A stretch of 64,000 nucleotides of DNA from Costus lasius. Its lineage: Eukaryota > Streptophyta > Magnoliopsida > Zingiberales > Costaceae. Numbering within the stretch: position 1 is the first letter of the stretch; every line of letters starts with the position of its first letter. The notes under the pieces are model-generated. The model was not told the DNA's origin, made no database searches, and was given only the letters and a program-made list of their open reading frames with translations. The DNA lies in NCBI GenBank assembly GCA_027563935.2, contig CM050453.2, forward strand, positions 84,728,665 to 84,792,664. Direction: 5' to 3'. Both the position numbers and the translations under genes were made by a program. This document shows, piece after piece, positions 56,829-64,000 of the stretch.

Positions 56829-58220
56829 TGTTAGGTCCAGTCCCTAATTTCAGCCCAACCCAATTGGGCCTTTGACCAAGAGTCAAAATCAGACCACAAC
56901 TGATTGAAATCCCAAATCAGAAAAAGGAGAGATCGGCTTTGATTCACACGGCAGAATCGATGCCTCGTGCATCGATGGGCGGCGACGCCGGCCAGCGAAC
57001 TCCTGCCAGGTGGTGATTCTGGCAGAAGAAGAGGCGTGCGGAAATCACGATCGACGGACGCGACCGGACAGGCGCAGGAGCGACGTCAGAAGGCGACGTC
57101 TCTTCGGCTCCGGCACCAGCGTCAGCGACAGCAGCATGGAAGCCGTTGCTGTGGAAGCAACTGGGCAGTGCGGCCGCATGGAAGACAGACGGCGGGCGCG
57201 AGTTCTAGCCACACACATCCTCGGTGAAGAAATGAGGCGACGGCTATAGCTTGGTGCGGCAACAATGCCGCGTGGCGCTCGACGAGTCAGCAAGAGGGAT
57301 TCCGAGGCAGATCTGACGTGAAGAAAAGGCTGAGGGGAGGAACGGCTGAGAGACGAATTGCTGAGAGAGAGAGAACGGGAGGACGAAAGGCTGAACCGAA
57401 GGAGGATGATGGCCAGAGGATGAACGGGCTGGGAGGCACGGGCTTCGGCGGACGAAACCAGGCGTTCTGAATCCGCCAAGAACAAACAGCGCCTCTCCTC
57501 TCTCCCCTCCCCAGCTTCGGAACTCGTTGCGGAACTCTCCGACGAGGGCAGTGGCCGTCCCTCGTCAACGCTTCGGTGGTGTGGGTGGGTGGCTCGGAGC
57601 AACGGTGACGACGAGAATTCTTCCGCGAACTCCCTTCGTTTTCTTCCGTAAATCTCCTCTCTTTCGGGCGGCTCCGGCGATCCTAGGCCAACAACCTCGG
57701 TTGGTCGACGAGTTCAGGCAGCTGACGGGCGCTCGATGGAAGGAGAGTGGGGTCGTCAACCGCCGATCGAACGCCGGACGAGGCGGCAACGTGATCAGCG
57801 GACGAAGAATGCGTCGCTTCGACGCGAGCCCGTAAATGGGTTTTGGGCGAACGCGTCAATGGGTTTTGGACGCGACGACGGATTTCAGTTGTGTACCGAA
57901 ATCGGAAAGCTGCATAAACGGATCCGGGTTTCGGATCCATTAATCGGGTGAAGGTATGACTTTTTTTCTATTTTCTATTTGATTCATGCTGACATGGCTT
58001 TTCTTCTCCCTCTGTTCCTCTTCTTATTTTGGCGATCTTGGATTGGACGAGGCTGAGGGATGCATGCAACAGATGCGTTCTTGCTGGTCACACTGGACCT
58101 GATTCCAAAATAGCTAAATTGGTCCCTCGTGTGAGATTCTGACTTGATTTGGGTCTTGTGCGGCTATTAAAAATTTGGTGTAATAATTAATTTAGCATTA
58201 TCTTAAATCAAGGCGTGACA
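56829..58220 (+). repeat. GC-rich 3' LTR of the element above
   Basis: TGTTAGGTCC at 56829 right after the purine tract, and AGGCGTGACA at 58211-58220, give TG...CA ends with TGT/ACA inversion and a length of 1392 bp. The centre (56950-57950) is strikingly GC-rich and so throws up long chance frames on both strands (57045-57602, 57527-57835). None shows a domain. Confidence 0.55.
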
Positions 58221-58621
58221 CTTAGTATCTAAATCCTCATAAAAATGATATCTTATTTATTACTTCAATTAACTATGCACATGGGATTTTATCGTGATAT
58301 TTCCAATTGTTTAAAATTTCATGAATTTTGTTGATGGTCATGGAACTTGTGTAGCTTGGGGAAAGAGTTTTGTATTGATTCAGTTGTAGAATGTCTAAGA
58401 GACATGCATATAATCCTTTGTCTCGCTTAGTCTTGCACTTGGTTAAACGTTAGTTCAAGTTTCCATTGAGGAAAAAGCAAAGTCCTCACAGCCTTAAGCT
58501 CATTAGTGGAGATACCATGCTCATTAAGTGGAGCATTGTATCTAGAACTCTACCTTCTCTATGTCATTAAAGGATGGTAGTCGTGTTTATTTTAAGCAGG
58601 TACCTGAGCTACTCGAACCCG

Positions 58622-58686
<65 letters not shown>

Positions 58687-59460
58687 CTCTAATTTTTTTT
58701 ATCATAAATGTCATATTTTATTTAGGTAATTGGATATATAATATATAATTTAATAGGGTTAATTACTCAAGTCAAATATTTATATGGTTCGGGTAGTTAA
58801 TGGGCAATTAAAATTTTACTAGGGTTAGGTTCGGGTAGATAATCAGGTATGGATAGTAGGGTAGTTATTCATATTTGGGTATGGGTAAGATAAAAAAGTT
58901 GATACCCTACACATTGTCATCCCTATATTAAATCATACCTTCTGGTTAATGCAGTATCTCTTGCGTTTCCTTGAATAAAAAATTAAGAGGAAAGAATGAA
59001 AAACACGTTGAATCTAGTAGCAAAAATGCTATTAGATTCAATGTGTTTTCTATTCTTTCCTCCCAATTTTCCGTTTAAGAAAACACAGCCTTTGAGAGAA
59101 TACAATAGGGGTAAAAGCAAGTATAATCACCCATCATTAGTATTTGTTTTGCACTATTCTACTAATTATGCACATAGCATTTTGTATATACCCTCTTTAT
59201 TGTTTTTGCCCAAGCAGAGTTAAATCTATGATGGCTATTGAAAGGGCTCTATCTCATTTTTCCAAGATATCTAAACCTGTTGCTAACTTCGAAGTCCCAA
59301 TTGTACACCATAGTTCAAGTTTGATTTGTTCCAATTAGGTACTTAGCATTCTTCTATTCTCCAATTGCTTTCATGCTTAATATTACATTTCCTTATTTAT
59401 CTATGATTGACTAAGCTTTATGTTGGAAGAGCAAATTATTAATTAATAATATTGAATGTT
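58221..59460. other. Unassigned sequence upstream of Psb27
   Basis: Apart from the repeat remnant, no supported gene. Frames 58996-59223 and 59144-59338 show no domain features. Confidence 0.5.
58600..58935 (-). repeat. Remnant of an AGGGATGACA-type repeat with (TA)n
   Basis: On the - strand it begins TATAGGGATGACAATGTG near 58927, followed by many TACCC/ACCCGAACC words, then a (TA) run at about 58624-58683 of some 30 units. It resembles the 19085-19300 remnant. The opposite terminus is not visible. Confidence 0.4.
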
Positions 59461-59494
59461 TCATGTCCACACGATCCAGGCCGAGAATGCCAAC

Positions 59495-59708
59495 GATAAG
59501 GAGATAAGCCAACGTGTCACTTGAAATCCTCCACCCTATCTTCTCCTTATCTTCTTCCTCCGACCTCTTTCAGCACCACTTAAGTTTCCCCTACTCCGAC
59601 CTCCTCCATTCGCCTACTCCACTGTCCATGCTACGTCCACCTCAATTCCTTACACAGCAATAAATATTATTTCTTCATACAACTGATCAACCTGCAGAAT
59701 ACACCGCC
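59495..59708 (+). promoter_or_regulatory. Promoter and short 5' leader of the Psb27 gene
   Basis: Two I-box cores GATAAG (59495-59500 and 59503-59508) and an ACGT core in CAACGTGTC (59510-59518) lie 190-215 bp before the ATG, an arrangement common in light-regulated plant genes. A pyrimidine-rich patch runs about 59528-59575. TAAATATTAT at 59661-59670 is the best TATA-like box, placing the transcript start near 59690-59700. The start codon context is GCCATGGC. Confidence 0.5.
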
Positions 59709-60245
59709 ATGGCTTGTTCTTCTCTCCTGACGGCGCCGCCCATCTCAAAGCCAACACCACCCTTCTCCACCAGAGCCGCAGCCTCCTCTCCATCACCTGC
59801 AGCAGCCATCAGCAGTAGCAGTAGCAGCAGCAGCAGAAGCACGGGGCGGCGGGAAGTCACAGCGATCGCCCTCTCGTCCGCCGCGGCGCTGCTGGTCCTC
59901 CCAGTGGCCCCTCCGGCGCGCGCCGAGCCCGACGAGGAGTACGTGAAGGAGACGGAGGAGGTGATCAGCAAGCTGCGGACCACAATCAACATGGACAAGA
60001 AGGACCCGGAAGTGGCCTCTGCAGTGGCAGAGCTGCGGGAAGCCTCCAACACGTGGGTGGCCAAGTACCGGCGGCAGAAGGCACTGCTGGGGCGGCCCTC
60101 CTTCAGGGACATGTATTCCGCCCTCAATGCCGTCTCCGGCCACTACATCAGCTTCGGCCCCACGGCGCCCATCCCGGCCAAGCGCAAGGCCCGCATCCTG
60201 GAAGAAGTCGACTCCGCCGAGAAGTCGCTGCTCCGGGGAAGGTAG
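59709..60245 (+). CDS. PSB27-1: Photosystem II repair/assembly factor Psb27, chloroplast thylakoid lumen
   Basis: 178 aa, single exon. Residues 1-46 are Ser/Ala/Pro-rich with few acids, fitting a chloroplast transit peptide. RR at 47-48 followed by a hydrophobic stretch (about 52-68) and ARA at 70-72 form a twin-arginine-type lumen signal; mature protein starts near Glu73 (about 106 aa). The mature part is charged and helical, with KETEEVISKLRTTINMDKKD, FRDMYSALNAVSGHYISFGP and PIPAKRKARILEEV, the hallmark text of the Psb27 family (four-helix bundle). Psb27 binds the lumenal side of CP43-containing assembly intermediates of photosystem II and helps manganese-cluster assembly and repair; it is absent from the finished complex. 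A Met at 59709 gives the normal length. GC-rich, unlike its surroundings; no break seen. The PSB27-1 name over its paralogue LPA19 is by similarity from memory. Confidence 0.95.
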   Translation: MACSSLLTAPPISKPTPPFSTRAAASSPSPAAAISSSSSSSSRSTGRREVTAIALSSAAALLVLPVAPPARAEPDEEYVKETEEVISKLRTTINMDKKDPEVASAVAELREASNTWVAKYRRQKALLGRPSFRDMYSALNAVSGHYISFGPTAPIPAKRKARILEEVDSAEKSLLRGR

Positions 60246-60430
60246 AGCAGCCAAGCGAATTAATTGCAGTGACGTGAGAGAGGCAAAGAGGAGAAAGAAG
60301 AAGAAGATCGATCAAAAGTGGATAGCCTTCAAATTGTTGGTGGCTATCATTTTTGTTTCAACTGCGATGCCATGAATGAATGTACTAGAGTTGTTTCTTG
60401 TACTAAGTACTCAATTAACGAGGGGGTTTT
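60246..60430 (+). other. Probable 3' untranslated region of Psb27
   Basis: GC content drops to the local AT-rich level. AATGAATGTACTAG and TTGTTTCTTGTACT (60371-60404) are plausible plant poly(A) upstream elements. The exact end is not known. Confidence 0.4.
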
Positions 60431-62689
60431 ATTAATTTGGAAAATTGGGTTGTATATCAATTTTTTTAAAAAAAACAAGAAAAAGATACTAAGTAGATAT
60501 ATTATTTTGGGTATTTCTATAAGCTAAATGAGTGAATTACCTTTCTAAAGTACTTTTTCAACATCTTCAAGTTTTTTTAGTTATTAATTAGGTGGTTTCA
60601 TACCTTAAATTATCATTATTTTCATGAAAATTTATAATTTAGTTAGCATATTTCCTCCTACGTTATATTTTTGAACTTGTAAAATAAATATGATTTGCAC
60701 CTCTTAAGACGTTTTAACTACTAAGAGGTAATGTGTTTTTTTTTTTTTACTTTTTATGAGTTTCTTCTGTATTTTTTGAATTCTTTTAATGTAAGGCTTA
60801 CTAAGTCTTTTTTTAAAAGGATTACTAAGTTACTATAATAGGTCCTACAATATTTTTGCCATTTTGAAAGCTAAAATCATTAGTTTCACTAATAAGGTGT
60901 TTTTAACCTTTGAGAAATGTTTTTAGTGGTAAATAAGGTGTGTTTATTTTCAGAAATCTTTTGCCTCTTTTGCAATATTTAACAAAAAGGATTACCAAAG
61001 TGATAAAATAGTTCATATATTACATTAAGACGCTAAAGATGAAACTTATACCTCTTTAAATATCTTCAACGTGTACAGATATGTTTTTATTTTTACAATT
61101 TTTGCAATCTTTGTGATATAAGATTCTTAATAAGTGATCAAGATAGTCACAAACCTTTTATGGCAACTTTAGTTAGCCTCTCAAAGGTAACTTTCAACCT
61201 CTAAAAGTTTATCATTAATTAGTAGGATTACCGTTATTTTTAATGATTTTTAAAATATTTTTAATTGAAACATACTATACTAGAATAACTAAAATAGTTT
61301 GTGTGATATTCTTAGAATCTTTGTAAGTGTAAGTTACATATCGATAATGTGTTTTAAATTTATAATATTTTCATTATATTTATTTATTTATTAGGATTAT
61401 TAAAACACCTTTTAAAAAGTTGTGGTATTTTCCAAATTTTTATTTGTTAAAAGACTCAATACACCATCATGAATATATTTTTCAACCTTTTATGGTTTTT
61501 TTTATTAAATAGTAATATGGTACAATTTGAAGTTTTTTTCTTAATATTTGTTGTTTTTGAATAAAAGTCTTATTAAATTATTGGTCTAAAATTTTAATTA
61601 GATATTTATTTAAATATAAAATAAAATCATGCTCAATTATTATTAAAAAAATGAATAAAATTGAAGAGATTAGAAAAACATAACTCGGAGACGTATTATA
61701 ACTTGCCTATAGGTGAAAATCCAAGCTCTTGTATGAGTTTATCTCAGATTAAACACTCAAGAATACAACCAGATACCCCTCTCCAGTGGGCACGACCTTG
61801 GAAAAGTTAATCGGACACTCTTTCAACATTGAGTAGCAAAAATTCCAAAAATACAAGTACAAACAAAGAAAGTGAAAGGAGGAATGATGAAGGGAGAAGA
61901 AATAAAAGTACATATTACCTCACCAAGATTTAGAGCCTTTTTAAAAGCTTAATCCAATAGCTTTATCCCGTCGTAGGGGTGTGTATTTTTTATTGTGTGT
62001 ATATCTTCATAAGAGCTTCCAAGGGTTGTTCATATCCTTAGCTGCACCTATATATGGACTCTCAATATAGGTAGTTTCCTAAATGGGATGAGTGTAGAGG
62101 CTCATCTCATGGTAATTAACTACTTCAAAAAATTTTCCTTATCTCTATAATAAGAAACACAAAATATATCCTCATAATGAGAGTGTAAAATATGGACTCC
62201 ATCATATAAAATTTTATACACCATAGTATTTTATTATTTTTATTTTTCAAAGTGCTTTCCGGTCAATCAATCAACTTGTTATCACCACATTGAACCTTCT
62301 TCAAGAGATTTTCTATCAAGCCTTTAGTCAAACCAATGACTTTGATGTGCTCAATATTTATAAAATAAAGAGCTACAAATTTTTATAAATGTAATCATTT
62401 TATAAACTTTGTCTAATTTTAGTATTACTATTTTTTCATAACATAAGTCTATTGTTGCTTTAAAATTTTAATAATTTTTTTTTATTTTGGATACTTTACT
62501 CTTAAAATTAAATTTCTTATTCTTGAATTTGTAGATTAAGTATTTTTTTTAAAAAATAACAATTATAGCTAAATAATTAATTAGACGCTTATCATAAATG
62601 AAGCCAATTCTATTAAAATTTTTATATTTTTTTAAAGCCATTTTATTTTTAAGAAAATTTTTTATATAAATAATTTTTCTCCATAAGAA
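60431..62689. other. AT-rich sequence with degenerate repeated words
   Basis: No gene seen. The words TTATTAATTAGTAGGATTA, AAGGATTACTAAG and CCTCTNAAAAG recur in diverged form from about 60540 to 61560, which may be a very old tandem array of roughly 100-150 bp units. 61690-62340 is unrecognised. Confidence 0.4.
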
Positions 62690-63180
62690 TTATTTTAATC
62701 ATAATCATCATATAGATTTAATTCATTATGTACATTATGTATATTTTTTCATATTATTTTCATGGTGTCATGATGTATATCATTTTCATTATCTATATAA
62801 TTTTTATGATGTACATGATGTTTATTTTGCATATTATGATTAATATGTGCATTATATACATCATTATAACAAAGTATTATTTTCATAATGTACTTTTTTG
62901 TTCATGATGTATATTATTTTTATTATGTACATCAAGTGCATAGTATTTATGTTTTACACATTTTACATATATATTATGTTAATTGTTAAAATAATTAAAC
63001 TACATATTATGTATATCAAATACATTATCCACATTATGTTCATAATATATTAAGTTAATAATGTGCTGGATATACATAATGCATTTAAGTATTTTATGCC
63101 AATGTGTACATTATGACCATTATGATATTATCACATCTAAGTTTTGCATTATGTTTATAATTTTCATAATGTATTTTTAA
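62690..63180. repeat. Degenerate AT-rich minisatellite
   Basis: Dense, imperfect repeats of ATGATGTAYAT, ATTATGTACAT and TTTTCATAATGTA, in variable order and spacing. No coding potential. Confidence 0.6.
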
Positions 63181-64000
63181 CATTGTTCAAAGTAATTAAT
63201 TGTACACTGCTTTAAATGTTTATCATTAAAAGCAAATAAACAATGATCAAAGAATTCTCGTATGTAATTCTACGTAACAAGTAAAACTAATTAATCAATG
63301 TATAAAATATGTTTATTAAACAGTTTAAGTATATGCACAGATTCAATGGTTTACTTAATCTTGATTTTAACCAGCAACTTATCTTTCAAAACTCAGCATA
63401 CTCAAAGCTCAATGATTTAAAATTCAACATTAAAGACTATGTATATAAAATGTCAAGTCTTAAAAAGAATCCTAATAGTATCTCAACACAAATTTAATTA
63501 AAAGGTCACTAATTAAAAAACAAGAATTATACCAAATAAAAATTGTAAAAAAATCAACTCTCAATAAAGTTAATTACCTTTTAAATTAACAACGAAGAAG
63601 AAATTATTACAAAATTGTTAACATAATTAAGTTAGAAATTATTCTTTTTTTAAAAAAAAAATCTAAATTGCAATATTTTTACTACTGCTCCAAATTTCTC
63701 TAAAATGGAAAGTTAATCTCTTAATCTGTGGAAGTAATTAAGGATTCAAATAACCACACGCTGCGGCAATTAAGTCAATTGAAAACATAGAAATTGCTTG
63801 GGGAAGATTCAATTCTAATTAGGTAATTAAGATACGTTAAAACAAAAAACAGATTTCTTCGTAATCTATTTTTAATTTAAAATAGAAGTTTTCATATGTT
63901 TTTATTAATTAATAAAATAAATTTATATTATTTAAATATTGCTATACAGTAACATTGCAGCACATAAAACTGTTCTCTTTTACGGATTTTTTTAATATTT
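63181..64000. other. AT-rich sequence, nothing recognised
   Basis: Contains a 62-codon frame (63309-63497) without recognisable features. No RNA gene or repeat boundary seen. Confidence 0.5.

Noticed and set aside
57045..57602. 185-codon open frame on the - strand
   Set aside because: It lies in a GC-rich LTR where several frames are open at once on both strands; the text is Ser/Arg/Pro-rich with no domain and no start context.
59687..60254. Open frames of 146 and 153 codons opposite the Psb27 gene
   Set aside because: Shadows of a GC-rich coding sequence; no family features, while the + strand frame is a clear Psb27.

Overview
This is a stretch of plant nuclear DNA. One clear host gene is visible: an intronless nuclear gene for the chloroplast photosystem II assembly/repair factor Psb27 (59709-60245, +). 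Nearly everything else is repeat sequence, chiefly nested and decayed LTR retrotransposons of the Ty3/gypsy type. The GC-rich Psb27 gene inside AT-rich flanks, with many G/C-ending codons, suggests a monocot, but the species cannot be named from this window.

I call the elements E1-E4. E1 (20848-45382, +) has two LTRs, a tRNA-Asp-type primer site and broken gag, but no visible pol. E2 (23537-41472, -) sits inside E1's gag, flanked by the 5-bp target duplication CCTAA. It also has only gag plus a protease-like domain. E3 (29383-about 36390, +) is an Athila-like gag-pol element inside E2's gag; its 3' end is missing. E4 is a second gypsy lineage with an initiator-Met-type primer site. It occurs as a near-complete + copy (11745-18565) and as a truncated - copy (about 36391-39320).

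The stack E1 gag / E2 / E3 occurs twice: at 1-11744 (cut off by the window start and by E4) and at 22451-35041. Both copies share the same nesting points and the same ancestral stops and frameshifts, so this is a segmental duplication of an already nested stack. Each copy then gained private changes: E4 in the first copy, and an 810-bp inverted/tandem multimer of a tRNA-derived SINE in the second.

From 45383 to 59460 lie older layers: two E1-like LTRs each broken by an E2-like LTR (47016-49830 and 53766-55985), a possible solo LTR on the - strand (50599-51476), and the 3' end plus GC-rich LTR of another element (55990-58220). Psb27 follows, with I-box and ACGT-core motifs just upstream. The last 3.5 kb is AT-rich, repeat-like DNA with no gene seen.

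The most notable unexplained signal is a set of ordered hairpins in the LTRs of E1 and E2. Their loops carry a shared purine motif (CGAGAG/CGAAAG type) in the same order, while the stem sequences differ but remain paired. Related hairpins occur in E3's LTR, and a short hairpin near the LTR 3' end is shared by all three families. I know of no description of this, but could not search.
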